Counted from the first letter of the stretch, positions 1 through 9,351 are shown. The stretch: DNA of 50,088 bases from an uncultured Pseudomonadota bacterium (GCA_937123825.1 CAKZKQ010000162.1:1-50088); one strand, 5' to 3'. Numbers and translations: made by a program. The notes: generated from the sequence alone by a model not told the origin.

Positions 1-25
1 GGCGCACAGACGCTGTGGCCAGATC

Positions 26-67
26 AAAAAAGGCCGAAGCGCTGTGTGTCAGACACAGTCTTCGGCC
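26..67 (-). terminator. intrinsic terminator after the small lipoprotein gene
   Basis: On the minus strand an 8-bp stem (GGCCGAAG at 32-39 pairing with CTTCGGCC at 60-67) with a partly paired CTGTGT/ACACAG inner helix is followed directly by six T residues (26-31 read on minus). This is a textbook rho-independent terminator and lies about 55 bp past the stop codon at 123. A second short inverted repeat (94-100 with 109-115) lies between it and the gene. Confidence 0.85.
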
Positions 68-122
68 CGTATGGGACGCAAACAGGGAGTTTGGGGCGCC
101 ATTCAAAAGGCGCCCTGGGTTC

Positions 123-950
123 TCAGGGGTCGCAGATGGCGTCGGCCGCGTTGGGGTCGGACACCAGCGTGCGGCACAGGCGGCAGTCAACCGGGTCGTC
201 CTGGCCCACGTTGCAGGGGGTAACGACGTCGAGGATGTCCACGTCATCGTTCATCTCAACATCCATACCGGCTTGAGCGGCGGCGCCGCAAGTCAGTGAG
301 CCGTCGTCATCGGGAAAGAGGGTGCCGGGCACGAAGTTGACCAGGCAGCGGAAGCACAGGTCCAGCGGGAAGGAGAACTTGTTGGATTCGATCTCCGTGC
401 CGCCAGAGGTGGTGCCCTCAAAGGAGACCTCGGCGATGACGGTCACCAATGCGCCGGCCTGGGCAAACTCAGGGGCTTGCTGGAGCACGCCTCCCAGTGT
501 CACGTCCACGATCTCCAGCGCCGTGGTGGCCAAACCGCCCGGTTGGATGGAGCCACTGACGGGAATCTTGATGCCTTGCGGCATCGCAAAGGAGACGTTG
601 CTGGGGGTGATGAAGGACACCGTGGCGGACTCCAGGCGAACCACGTTGGATTCGTTGAGCACGTCGCGGAAGTCGCCCTGGGCACCACCTGCGGTTTGGG
701 GCTGGATGCGCACCTGCCCCACCTCTTGAAGTTCATTGCGGATGGTGGGGAAGAGGACATAGCGGTTGGTCAACGCCAGGTCCAAGGTACCACGCGCCAG
801 AAAATCGCCTTCCTCGCCGGGTTCAAAAGAACATTCACCGGGCTGAAGTCGTTCGCTGCGCAGCACCAGCATCCCGCCGACATCCTCTACACACGCCCCT
901 CCCAGCATCCCAAACGCCAGGATCATCGCCATCAAGCGCCATCGGCTCAT
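123..950 (-). CDS. predicted lipoprotein of unknown function
   Basis: 275 residues. The N-terminus has a basic MSRWR start, a hydrophobic stretch and a lipobox ending at Cys20 (LGGAC), so the protein should be lipidated and exported. The rest is beta-rich and acidic, with Cys pairs near the C-terminus (CFRCL, CRLC, and CDP at the very end) that could form disulfides. I do not recognise a family. The start is set by a GGAGG at 956-960, five bases before the ATG at 950; upstream in-frame codons have no ribosome site and read like non-coding DNA. It lies 123 bp after aroKB on the same strand and ends at a strong terminator, so it could be the last gene of that transcript or have its own promoter. 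A 6-bp hairpin (966-971 with 978-983) precedes its ribosome site. Confidence 0.8.
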   Translation of the reverse strand: MSRWRLMAMILAFGMLGGACVEDVGGMLVLRSERLQPGECSFEPGEEGDFLARGTLDLALTNRYVLFPTIRNELQEVGQVRIQPQTAGGAQGDFRDVLNESNVVRLESATVSFITPSNVSFAMPQGIKIPVSGSIQPGGLATTALEIVDVTLGGVLQQAPEFAQAGALVTVIAEVSFEGTTSGGTEIESNKFSFPLDLCFRCLVNFVPGTLFPDDDGSLTCGAAAQAGMDVEMNDDVDILDVVTPCNVGQDDPVDCRLCRTLVSDPNAADAICDP

Positions 951-1073
951 CACAACCTCCGTATCCCCCACTGCATCGTGGGGCGTCTCCACGCCATTGT
1001 CGGGGTGAGTCCAAAACACACCCACCACACATGACGCCCTGCTTACCCATCAATCCTAGTGACCGGCTTTGCC

Positions 1074-2726
1074 TCAGGCAAGTGTTTCCAATGCCTCTTG
1101 CAAAACCCCCAGTCCAACACGGTGGCTGACCACTTTGCCCATTGTGACAGGCAAAATGAACACCACGGCGTCGCTGGTCGCCTTTTTGTCCAGTTGCATC
1201 AGCTTGGCCATGGGCCCGGCCTCTGCCAGGTACTTTGACACATCGGTGGGCAAATTCAATCGCTCCAACAATTGTGTCAAGCGCACCTCCAGCCCAGGCG
1301 GGGCATCCAGCCACCGGTGAGCCGCACGCGCCGCCAGGACCATTCCCAGTCCGACGGCTTCTCCATGGGTCACGCCCTTGAAGTCCTCCATGGCCTCAAT
1401 GGCGTGTCCAAAGGTGTGGCCCAGGTTGAGCGTGGCGCGGATCCCCGCCTCTCGCTCGTCCTGTGCCACGATCCGGGCCTTGATCGCGCAGCAACGCGCG
1501 ACAAGGTCCATCGCACCCCAGGGTGCAGCGACCCACGCCTCAGCGTTGGCCTCGAGCATCTCCAGCAACGGCTCGCCATCAAGCACGGCGTACTTGACGA
1601 CCTCAGCCAGGCCGCTGGACGTTTGCCTTGGCTCAAGCGTCTTGAGCAGACGTTGACCCATGACGACCCCGATCGGCTGATAAAACGCGCCGATGAGGTT
1701 TTTGCCGCGCGGGTGGTTGATGCCGGTCTTGCCACCGACTGAACTGTCCACCTGCGCCAGCACCGTGGTGGGCACCTGAATCAGGCGCACACCGCGCATG
1801 ATCGTGGCGGCGGCAAAGCCTGCCAGATCACCCACCACACCGCCGCCAAAAGCCACCACGACGTCTCGACGCGTCACACCGGCCTCAAGCAGCTGCGTCC
1901 ACACCCCAGAGAGGTGCTCGACGCTCTTGGCCCCTTCGCCTTCGGGGACGACGATCGTGTTGATCGACCAATCTCCCTCGGCCTCAAGGGCCTTGACCAG
2001 CTCCTGAAGGTGAAGGCCCGCGACCCGTGTGTCGGTCACCACCATCACCTGACCAGGCACCTGGCCCGTGGTCTCAATCCTCAGCCGGAGCAACCCTGCC
2101 ACAGCACTGACCCCGCCTGGAGCAATCCAGATCGGGTAGGAGCGCTGTCCCAACGACACCTCCATCGCTCGCCATGGGGCCATGCCTGTCTGGCTCCCGA
2201 CCGAGGTCAGGATCCGGGCGACCACTTCGGCGGGCGACGCGTCGGCGTCGACGGTCACATCGGCCTGGCGGTAGGCGGCGCTGCGTTCATTCCACAGCCG
2301 CCGCAGCGCACCGCCCGGGTCGATCTGAGCCACCAACGGGCGTCGATCGAGCCCTTGCCCCAGCGCGCGCTCTACGAGCGTCTCCACCGGGACCTCAAGG
2401 AGCACCGTGGGGCCGCGTTGGCGCAACCGCTCGGACACCCCTTTTTGAACGTACGTGCCGCCGCCCAGAGCCACCACAAGGTGCTCATTGGCTTGTTCCG
2501 GCCCGTCGAGCAGCGCCAACAATTGACGCTGCTCCAACTGTCTGAATCCACCCTCACCTTCTCGGGCAAAGATGCTGGCCACGCTCTGCCCGTCGTGGGC
2601 TTCGATGGCCTCGTCCAGGTCCACAAAGCCCCAGCCGAGGGCCTGTGCAAGGCGTCGCCCCACACAGGTCTTGCCCGCGCCCATCATCCCGGTCAGGAAG
2701 ATTCTTGCGGCGCTGCTGTGCTCCAC
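1074..2726 (-). CDS. aroKB: bifunctional shikimate kinase / 3-dehydroquinate synthase
   Basis: 550 residues made of two complete enzymes of the shikimate pathway. Residues about 8-165 are shikimate kinase (ATP-dependent 3-phosphorylation of shikimate): Walker A GMMGAGKT at 13-20, the shikimate-site Asp in the VDLDEAIE motif, a GGGTYV motif and the lid Arg in DRRPLV. Residues about 185-550 are 3-dehydroquinate synthase (DAHP to 3-dehydroquinate, NAD and a divalent metal): GGGVVGDLAGFAA, PTTVLAQVDSSVGGKTGIN, and the metal ligands in LAEVVKYA, LNLGHTFGHAIE and THGEAVGLG. Start: a GTG at 2732 overlaps the AGGAGG ribosome site, whereas the GTG at 2726 follows GGAGG by five bases, so 2726 is preferred. 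It begins 20 bp after pilQ. aroK and aroB also follow the pilQ-type operon in many gammaproteobacteria, but there they are separate genes. Confidence 0.95.
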   Translation of the reverse strand: MEHSSAARIFLTGMMGAGKTCVGRRLAQALGWGFVDLDEAIEAHDGQSVASIFAREGEGGFRQLEQRQLLALLDGPEQANEHLVVALGGGTYVQKGVSERLRQRGPTVLLEVPVETLVERALGQGLDRRPLVAQIDPGGALRRLWNERSAAYRQADVTVDADASPAEVVARILTSVGSQTGMAPWRAMEVSLGQRSYPIWIAPGGVSAVAGLLRLRIETTGQVPGQVMVVTDTRVAGLHLQELVKALEAEGDWSINTIVVPEGEGAKSVEHLSGVWTQLLEAGVTRRDVVVAFGGGVVGDLAGFAAATIMRGVRLIQVPTTVLAQVDSSVGGKTGINHPRGKNLIGAFYQPIGVVMGQRLLKTLEPRQTSSGLAEVVKYAVLDGEPLLEMLEANAEAWVAAPWGAMDLVARCCAIKARIVAQDEREAGIRATLNLGHTFGHAIEAMEDFKGVTHGEAVGLGMVLAARAAHRWLDAPPGLEVRLTQLLERLNLPTDVSKYLAEAGPMAKLMQLDKKATSDAVVFILPVTMGKVVSHRVGLGVLQEALETLA

Positions 2727-2746
2727 GGACACCTCCTGGCTTGGTC

Positions 2747-5700
2747 TCAGTTGCCGCCGCCAGCGCCGCTGGCCACGTCGGGCGCGTCGATGGGGTTGAG
2801 GCGACGAGAGTCGAGGGCAGCCTCGCGGTTGACAATCCGGGGGGTGACGAAGATGAGCAGCTCACTGCGGTTTTCGTCTTCGCTGAAGTCCCGGAAGAAG
2901 AAGCCCAGGATGGGGATGTCGGCCAGGAAGGGCACCTTGTTGCTGCCGGTGGCGCTGGTGTGGGCGAAGATGCCACCGATGACCGTGGTGTCTCCGTCGT
3001 TGACCAGCAGGGTCGTCTGCGCACGACGGCGGATGATGCTGGGGTCACCAGCGGCGCCGGTGTTGGCAAAGTCAGGCTCGCTCTTGTCGATGATCAACTC
3101 CAGCGAGACGTTGCCGTCCTGGGTGACGTGCGGGGTGACCTGAAGCTCCAGGTTGGCCTCAACAAAGACCGTCTGGACGCCAGCGGCGCTGACGACACTG
3201 ATCGGGATGCTGGTGCCGGAGCTGATGGTCGCCGAGACGTTGTCCATCGTCAGCACGCGGGGGGCCGACACAATCTTGATGTGACCTTCGTTCTCCAGGG
3301 CCGTCAAACGCAGCGCCAGGTTGCCAGCACCGCCGAGCGAGCCCAGGGTCAGGCCGATGCCACCACCCTGACCAGCGCCAACCGCCGCAGGCAGGTTGAC
3401 GGCGAAGTTGGGCGTGCCGACGATGCCGCCAAGGGGCGTCTGACCGTCGGTGGCCGCACCGGCGACGCCAACCACGCTGGGGAAGGTCAGGCCGGTGGGG
3501 TTGCCGTTGGCCGGAGAGGCCAGGAAGTCACCGCCCCACTGGACACCAATCTGACGCGAGAACGTGTCGTTGGTCTCGACGATGCGCGCCTCGATGAGAA
3601 TCTGGGGCGTCTGCGTATCAAGGCTCAACACCAGCTGCTGGGCCGCGCCCAGGTTCTGGGCCACGTCTTTGATGACCAGGGTGTTGGTGCGGGTATCGAC
3701 CACGACCGAACCGCGGCTCGACAGGACCGTCTCGATGAGGGTCGCGATCGCCTCGGCGTCGCCGTAGTTGATGGGCATCAGGACGACTTCGAGCGGCTCC
3801 AGCGGGAAGCTGGCGACGATCTCATCGCGGCGGCGCTTGGCGGCGTCTTCGAAGGTCTTGGCCGGGGCGACGCGGATGATGTTGCCGTCCTGCTCGTAGC
3901 CCAGCGAGAGGCTCTTGAGGATGGTCACGAAGGCGTCGGCCAGCAGGACGTTGTCCAGGCGCATGGTGACGGTGCCTTTGACCTTGTCACCGGCGACGAT
4001 GCTGACGCCGCCTTCGATGGCGATCATGCGCAGGACGTTGGCGATGTCAGCGCCGCGCAGGTCCAGGCTCAGGCGCTTGCGGGCCATCCGCGAGGGACGA
4101 CGCTGCCAGGGCGGAGTCTGGTTGTTGATGGTCGCGCGGCGCGAGCCAGCGCGGAAGTTGGGCGGCGCGGCGGTGTGACCGGCAGGCGCGGCCGGAGCGG
4201 CAGCGTCGGCGTGCTCAGGGGAGCCAACACCTTCGCCGGCACCCACCGAGGAGAACTCCCAGACCAGCTGCGCGCCGTTCTGGCGGACGATCTCGGTGGT
4301 GGCGGTCGGCACGTGGGCCACGACGTGCACGGTGCCGTCGTCAGCGCGGTAGCTGCTGACGTAGCGCACGGTGCCGCCAAAGGCCTGGGTGTCGAGGGTC
4401 CGCTCAAGGTTGTTGGGCAGCTCGGCGTCGTTGAGCAGCAGGGAGGCCTTGCCGCCTTTCCACGGCACGGTCTCGAAGTTGCCCGGGCGGTCGAGCTCAA
4501 TGATGATCCGGCTGATGTCGCCCTTTTGCTGGAAGCGCACGGCCTTGACGGCGTTGCCGGTCTGGACCACGGCGCTGGCGGCGTTGTCCTTGAGGGTCAC
4601 CTCAGCGGCGTCGCCGTTTTCCTTGACGGTGGTCAGCCGGGTGTCGGCCGAAGCGCCGCCACGCGGGGCGTTGTTGGAGGCGGCGCGGCGCTCGAGGGCC
4701 TCGGCCTCCTTCTTCAGGCTGGCCACGCGGGCCTCTTCTTTCTGACGGGCCTTCTCAAGCTCTTTGAGGCGCTGCTGCTCGGCTTCGCGAGACTTCTCCA
4801 GGGCTTCGAGGCGGTCGCGCTGGCTCTTCTCAGCCAGGGCGGCCTGCTCGCGGCGCTGAGCATCGGTCTTGTTGGAGCGGTCGCGGGCGGCCTGGGCGCT
4901 GGCTTCGAGGTCACGCGAGCGCTTCTCGATGCCGGCCAGTTCACGCTCTTTGCTGGTGATCTGTCCGCTGACAGACTTCAGGCGCTTCTCCATGCCGGCC
5001 AGCTCGGAGGCCTTGGAGTTGTACTGGGCTTCGAGTTCTTTGAGGCGCTTGGCGGCGGCTTCGTCGCCGTTGCGGGCGACGGTGCGGGCGGCGTTGCGCT
5101 GGGCGTCGAGGTCTTTGACCTGGGCGCGCAGCGCGGCGGCCTCTTTGTCCTGGGTGGCCAACTGGGTCTGGAGTTGACCCAGCTCGCCGTTGAGGCGGTC
5201 GGCGTCGCGCTGGGCGCTGGCGCGGGCGGCTTCGGCGCGCTCCAGGTCCTTGCGGGCCTTGTCCAGGTCGCGCTCCAGGGTCTGGAGGCGATCGCTGTCC
5301 TTGCGGGCCTTGGCGCTGAGCGAGTCGGACTCTTTGCGGGCCGCGTCGCGCTCTTTGGCCAGCGAGCGGGCGCGGGCCTGAGCGTCCTCGACCTCTTTGG
5401 CCAGACGCTGTTGCTCATCCTTCATGTTGGCGACAGTGTCTTCCAACTCACGCACGCGCTCACGCTCGGTGTTGACAGCCTCTTCCAGGCTGGCAAGGCG
5501 AGCTTCGCGGGCGGAGAGCTCGTCGCGCAGGGACGAGGCCTTGGCGCGCTCGGAGTCGAGCGTGCGCTGCAGGGCCTTGCTGCTCTCTTCGTCGCCTTGC
5601 GCTTCACGCAGGGCGCGCTCGAGCGAGGCGACCTTCTCTTCGGTGTCGGCCAGACGACGCTCTTTCTCGGCCAGCGCGCGACGCGCGCGGTCAAGATCCT

Positions 5701-6178
5701 GGCGGCGCCGCTCGGAATCGGCGTCGGCGCCCGCCACAGGCTGAGACTTGCCACGGCCCGTGCCATCAATGACGACCACGACGTTGTCGCCCTCAGAACG
5801 CACGTCGTAGCCCGCGGGCGTGTCAAAGTTGATGATCATCCGCGCGATCTGCTGGACGTCGTCGGAGAACTCCAGCACAGCGACCTGTCCGATGACGCCG
5901 TTGCCCACCTGGATGGGTCCTCGCCGCAGCGAACCATCAAGGCGGCTGTTGCTGATATCCACAAAGAGCCGCAGCGGACGGTTGAGCTTAAAGACCGAGT
6001 AGGTGGCGCGCGCTGAGCCCTTCAAGGTGATGTAGGTGCCGTCTTCGCGCTCCTCTACATCAACGGCCTTGATGACGTTGGCCTGCTCTTCCTTCTGAGC
6101 CCCAGGGGGCTCGGCGACCACAGCCACACCAGTGGCCAGGCACAAAAGGAGCGTCAGGAGATAAATCTTCCCTTTCAT
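2747..6178 (-). CDS. pilQ: type IV pilus secretin PilQ with large coiled-coil insertion
   Basis: 1143 residues; the outer-membrane channel through which the type IV pilus passes. Signal peptide about 1-22 (cut after AVVA); AMIN domain 1 about 35-137; a charged Glu/Arg/Lys/Ala-rich heptad region about 151-496 that reads as one long coiled coil; AMIN domain 2 about 543-641; a Pro/Ala linker; STN/N0 domain about 700-771 (SLDLRGADIANVLRMIA); N1 secretin domain about 793-863; secretin core about 863-1130 with the closing VPFLADIPILGFFFR and LLIFVTPRIV motifs. AMIN domains bind peptidoglycan in known PilQ proteins. The coil between the two AMIN domains is unusual and raises the length well above the common 650-900. 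Start chosen at ATG 6178, preceded by AGAGG at six bases and followed by a proper signal peptide; the open frame extends 14 codons upstream. Last pil gene of the operon, 144 bp after pilP. Confidence 0.95.
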   Translation of the reverse strand: MKGKIYLLTLLLCLATGVAVVAEPPGAQKEEQANVIKAVDVEEREDGTYITLKGSARATYSVFKLNRPLRLFVDISNSRLDGSLRRGPIQVGNGVIGQVAVLEFSDDVQQIARMIINFDTPAGYDVRSEGDNVVVVIDGTGRGKSQPVAGADADSERRRQDLDRARRALAEKERRLADTEEKVASLERALREAQGDEESSKALQRTLDSERAKASSLRDELSAREARLASLEEAVNTERERVRELEDTVANMKDEQQRLAKEVEDAQARARSLAKERDAARKESDSLSAKARKDSDRLQTLERDLDKARKDLERAEAARASAQRDADRLNGELGQLQTQLATQDKEAAALRAQVKDLDAQRNAARTVARNGDEAAAKRLKELEAQYNSKASELAGMEKRLKSVSGQITSKERELAGIEKRSRDLEASAQAARDRSNKTDAQRREQAALAEKSQRDRLEALEKSREAEQQRLKELEKARQKEEARVASLKKEAEALERRAASNNAPRGGASADTRLTTVKENGDAAEVTLKDNAASAVVQTGNAVKAVRFQQKGDISRIIIELDRPGNFETVPWKGGKASLLLNDAELPNNLERTLDTQAFGGTVRYVSSYRADDGTVHVVAHVPTATTEIVRQNGAQLVWEFSSVGAGEGVGSPEHADAAAPAAPAGHTAAPPNFRAGSRRATINNQTPPWQRRPSRMARKRLSLDLRGADIANVLRMIAIEGGVSIVAGDKVKGTVTMRLDNVLLADAFVTILKSLSLGYEQDGNIIRVAPAKTFEDAAKRRRDEIVASFPLEPLEVVLMPINYGDAEAIATLIETVLSSRGSVVVDTRTNTLVIKDVAQNLGAAQQLVLSLDTQTPQILIEARIVETNDTFSRQIGVQWGGDFLASPANGNPTGLTFPSVVGVAGAATDGQTPLGGIVGTPNFAVNLPAAVGAGQGGGIGLTLGSLGGAGNLALRLTALENEGHIKIVSAPRVLTMDNVSATISSGTSIPISVVSAAGVQTVFVEANLELQVTPHVTQDGNVSLELIIDKSEPDFANTGAAGDPSIIRRRAQTTLLVNDGDTTVIGGIFAHTSATGSNKVPFLADIPILGFFFRDFSEDENRSELLIFVTPRIVNREAALDSRRLNPIDAPDVASGAGGGN

Positions 6179-6322
6179 AGTGAACCTCTGTCGAGTTTCA
6201 AGCGCCACGCTCGATTCCATGCGCGACCTGATCGCAATCGTCTAACATCCCCCGGCGCGGTGGCCGGAAGCGCTCGTCAACACATCGCCCCTCAAACCAT
6301 CCTGGGGGCAAGCACCCGGACG

Positions 6323-7036
6323 CTACTCTGGCCCATCCGTCTTCTGGATTTTGCCGTCGGTGATGTCGTCGATAATGCTCTCTTCTTCGTCCTGTTCTGC
6401 TTTATCGTCACTGGGCAACGGGATGTCAGTGTTGCTCAGCAAGATGATGACCTTTGAGGGCTCTTCCGAGCCGGAGTCTTCAAGACCTTGAGCGCCTGTC
6501 TCAAGCTCTTCGTCAGAACCCACACTCTTGGTGTTGTCGAGCGTGATCTCGACTTCGTTGTTGCGAATGTCGGAGATCCGACCACCGTTGCGGCCGATGC
6601 GATCACCCTCTTTGGCCAGATGGCCAAAACCATCGGGGCCGGTGAACATCGCCCTGGGCACTGCCGTGCCGGTGATGATGGCCGTCAACTTCAAGTTCGC
6701 CAGCCCGTACTCTTCAAGCGGCTCAAGCTCGCGGGTCAGCTTGGGCTTGTCGTCCAGAACCGTCGGCGGCTCAAAGACAAACGGGTCTCGACGCTCCTGC
6801 TCAGGAAAATCGGGGCGCTTGTACTCACCGTCGCCCTCCTCTTCCTCAGCCTCGGCCTTCTCTTTGGTAGGCGCGGGCGGAGGTTTGGGTTTGGGCTTGG
6901 GTTTGGGCTTGGCCGCCGGCGGCTTGGCCGGAGGCGGATCATCGCCGCAACCCGACAGCGGCGCGCCAAGCGCCACCGCCACCACGAGCGACATCAAGAT
7001 GTGGGATGAAGACCAATGCATCTCCGTGTTCCTCAC
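6323..7036 (-). CDS. pilP: type IV pilus inner-membrane lipoprotein PilP
   Basis: 237 residues. PilP links the PilN/PilO inner-membrane complex to the secretin. A hydrophobic leader ends in a lipobox with Cys30 (PLSGC). Next comes a low-complexity Pro-Lys stretch (repeated KPKP) and a Glu-rich segment, then the folded PilP domain from about residue 75 (RRDPFVFEPP, and later EYGLANLKLTAIITGTAVPRAMF and GDRIGRNGGRISDI), typical of the beta-sandwich. The C-terminal 70 residues are acidic and probably disordered. The GTG start at 7036 overlaps the pilO stop (GTGA), which favours translational coupling; an ATG five codons in (7021) is an alternative. Fourth gene of pilMNOPQ. Confidence 0.9.
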   Translation of the reverse strand: MRNTEMHWSSSHILMSLVVAVALGAPLSGCGDDPPPAKPPAAKPKPKPKPKPPPAPTKEKAEAEEEEGDGEYKRPDFPEQERRDPFVFEPPTVLDDKPKLTRELEPLEEYGLANLKLTAIITGTAVPRAMFTGPDGFGHLAKEGDRIGRNGGRISDIRNNEVEITLDNTKSVGSDEELETGAQGLEDSGSEEPSKVIILLSNTDIPLPSDDKAEQDEEESIIDDITDGKIQKTDGPE

Positions 7037-7620
7037 TTGCCAGGCACCTGGGAACCACCACCACGATAGGTGATGGCCTCACACACAACGCGCAGATCGC
7101 CTTTGCCGTATGATCCACCCGATTTGCGTTCAATGGAAATATTTTTGATGTTTACGATGCGTTCCATTCGGCCAACGTAGTAAAAGAAGTTGGCCACCTG
7201 GTCGTACGTTCCCAACAACTCCATCGACACAGGAATCTCAGTGTAAAGCGCCTTGGGTGACTCGTTGCCCAACTCAAAGCGCCGGATGTCCAGGCCCACG
7301 ATCTTGGCCTGACCCTGAATGTTCAGCAGCAGCCGCGGAATCTCGGCCTTCTGAGGCAACACCTTCTCGACCTTCTCTTTGCGCTTTTTGAGATCATCGA
7401 GCTCGCTCATGATCTCTTCTTTGTTGGCCACCTTGCGCTTGATGTCGGTTTCCTTGGCCAACAACTTCACGCGCCGATCCCTCTGGCCCTGGATGTCGTC
7501 CTCCAGGCCCGTAAAGAGCAGCATGTAAAAGCCCACCAGCAGGCCGATCATCATCAACAGGAAGACCAACACACGCTGGGGCGCAGAGATCTTGTTGAAT
7601 GACTCCACAAGTCCGTTCAT
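7033..7620 (-). CDS. pilO: type IV pilus assembly protein PilO
   Basis: 195 residues, a bitopic inner-membrane protein that dimerises with PilN in the pilus alignment complex. A short cytoplasmic segment is followed by one transmembrane helix (about 17-38), a periplasmic coiled coil (about 40-90, rich in Lys/Glu/Arg) and a ferredoxin-like C-terminal domain containing the common VSMELLGTYDQVANFFYYVGRMERIVNI segment. Length and order match the family. It starts 3 bp after the pilN stop and its own stop overlaps the pilP start. Confidence 0.93.
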   Translation of the reverse strand: MNGLVESFNKISAPQRVLVFLLMMIGLLVGFYMLLFTGLEDDIQGQRDRRVKLLAKETDIKRKVANKEEIMSELDDLKKRKEKVEKVLPQKAEIPRLLLNIQGQAKIVGLDIRRFELGNESPKALYTEIPVSMELLGTYDQVANFFYYVGRMERIVNIKNISIERKSGGSYGKGDLRVVCEAITYRGGGSQVPGK

Positions 7621-7623
7621 CGA

Positions 7624-8268
7624 TCAGCCCCCCTGTCCAGGCACCGCCGGCTCGGGCGCCAGCGAATAGGAAATGTTGCCCGAAATCTCAAAGGTGACGT
7701 ACTGGAAGTTGCCGCGGGCCGTCTGCTCCACCGCGCCAAGGCGCACGCCGTCAAAGTAGACCGACGTCGACAAACGCTGCAGGAACTCTGCCACGTCATC
7801 CGCCGTGCGCGCCGCGCCCGTCAGACCAAAGCGGCCACCCTCCTCGGCCAGCGTGTTGAACCACAGCCGGTCGGGCTCCCACTTGTCGTTCCAACCGCGC
7901 TTGCGGAAGGTCAACCGATCAAGCTCGTTGCTGGGCACCGAGAGGATCTTCAAGACCTCGTCCAGGACGCGCACCGGACCGCTGCGGCCCGCCTCAAGCT
8001 TGTCCAGGACGCCGATCTGCTCCTCGAGCAGACCCTTCTCCTTGGTCAGCTTCTCCACATCGGCGACCTGCTTCTTGAGGTCCTCGATCGAAGCCGCCTT
8101 GATGTTGTTCTCAGTCGTGACCTGATCCAGCTCGCCGGACTTGCCGCTATACACAAAGTAGAGCACCACGACCTCGACCAGGACCAAGAGACCAAACAAG
8201 ATCAGTTGGCGCCGACTCGACGCCTTCTTCTCCTGGTCCTTGATCGGCAGAAGGTTGATCCTGATCAT
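7624..8268 (-). CDS. pilN: type IV pilus assembly protein PilN
   Basis: 214 residues. The cytoplasmic N-terminus begins MIRINLLPIK; the INLLP motif is the segment that docks into the groove of PilM. A transmembrane helix lies at about 22-42, then a periplasmic coiled coil (about 45-90) and a ferredoxin-like domain similar to that of PilO. Its ATG overlaps the pilM stop as ATGA (8265-8268), a sign of tight translational coupling and matched stoichiometry. Confidence 0.93.
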   Translation of the reverse strand: MIRINLLPIKDQEKKASSRRQLILFGLLVLVEVVVLYFVYSGKSGELDQVTTENNIKAASIEDLKKQVADVEKLTKEKGLLEEQIGVLDKLEAGRSGPVRVLDEVLKILSVPSNELDRLTFRKRGWNDKWEPDRLWFNTLAEEGGRFGLTGAARTADDVAEFLQRLSTSVYFDGVRLGAVEQTARGNFQYVTFEISGNISYSLAPEPAVPGQGG

Positions 8269-9317
8269 AGCTCGTTCGTCCTCCTGAGGGCCAAACCAAC
8301 CGACACGGCCGCAAGCGGGCCCACGCTCTCAAGAAAGTCGGGGTTGAACCTTCCATCATCGACAACGATGTTGCGGAAGGGGTTGATCAACTCCACCGGC
8401 ACACCACTGGTCCGGCTGATGATCCGCCCCAGCGACGGGATGCTCCCCGTGCCGCCCGAGAGGTAAATCCTCGAAATACCGCTGTCGGCCGTCGTCGCGG
8501 CGTAGAAGTCCAGCGAACGCTGAATCTCCCCGGCCACAGACTCCGAAACCTGCTGGATCACCTTCTCGACCTCGTGCGGAATCACCGCATCAGTCGCATC
8601 ACCGCCACGCTTGTACGTCTCGGCCTCTTCGTAGGTAATGTTCAGCTGCTTCTGAATCTCTTCGGTGAACTGATTGCCACCCATCGAGATGTCACGCGTA
8701 AAGGTCGTGATGCCGTCGGAGACCACGTTGATGTTGATCGTCCCCGCACCAATGTCGAGCAGCACGATCGTCTGCTCCTCGGCGATCCCGTAGTTGACCT
8801 CGAACATGTTCTGCAAACAGAACGCGTCCACGTCCACCACGCGAGGCTCCAACCCCGCCTGACGCGCCACCACCAGATAGTCGTCGATGACGCTGCGCCT
8901 TGCGGCCACCAGCAAGACGTCCATCTGGCCCTGACTCTGATCCCGGCTGAGCACCTCGACGTCAATGTAGACGTCGTTGATGTCGAACGGAATGTACTGC
9001 TCGGCTTCCCACTGGATGGACTGCTCAAGCTCGTCGTCCGTCATCAACGGCAACGGGATCTTTTTGATGATCACCGAGTGGCCCGAGACGCTAAGCGCCG
9101 TCTCCTTGATGCGCACTTTGTTGCGCTTCAAGACCTGGCTGATGGCGTCCACCACCGAGCCTGAATCCATCAACGCACCATCCACGATCGCCTCTGGCGG
9201 CAATGGATGATGGTCGAATGTCACCAGGCTCAAGCCCTTGCGCCCCTGCTTCATCAAGCAGATCTTTACCGCGCTTGAGCCAATGTCGAGCCCCAGAATA
9301 TTTTTGCCCTTTGCCAT
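8265..9317 (-). CDS. pilM: type IV pilus actin-like ATPase PilM
   Basis: 350 residues, a cytoplasmic actin/FtsA-fold protein that binds the PilN N-terminus. It has the phosphate-1 motif LGLDIGSSAVKICLM near residue 9, the phosphate-2 motif VLLDIGAGTININVV, and the adenosine motif IYLSGGTGSIPSLG. It carries the usual sequence FDINDVYIDVEVL. A very good ribosome site (GAGGGAGGG, six bases before ATG) supports the start. First gene of the operon; a candidate promoter with a palindrome lies 40-70 bp upstream. Confidence 0.95.
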   Translation of the reverse strand: MAKGKNILGLDIGSSAVKICLMKQGRKGLSLVTFDHHPLPPEAIVDGALMDSGSVVDAISQVLKRNKVRIKETALSVSGHSVIIKKIPLPLMTDDELEQSIQWEAEQYIPFDINDVYIDVEVLSRDQSQGQMDVLLVAARRSVIDDYLVVARQAGLEPRVVDVDAFCLQNMFEVNYGIAEEQTIVLLDIGAGTININVVSDGITTFTRDISMGGNQFTEEIQKQLNITYEEAETYKRGGDATDAVIPHEVEKVIQQVSESVAGEIQRSLDFYAATTADSGISRIYLSGGTGSIPSLGRIISRTSGVPVELINPFRNIVVDDGRFNPDFLESVGPLAAVSVGLALRRTNEL

Positions 9318-9351
9318 AAAGAACCCTCCCTCATCAATAGGGATCCGCTCT

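Noticed and set aside
2645..6016. Very long plus-strand open frame opposite pilQ
   Set aside because: It is the mirror of the pilQ coding frame in GC-rich DNA. The pilQ strand has domains, signal peptide and operon context; the antisense product is low-complexity Gly/Ala/Val/Asp without any motif.
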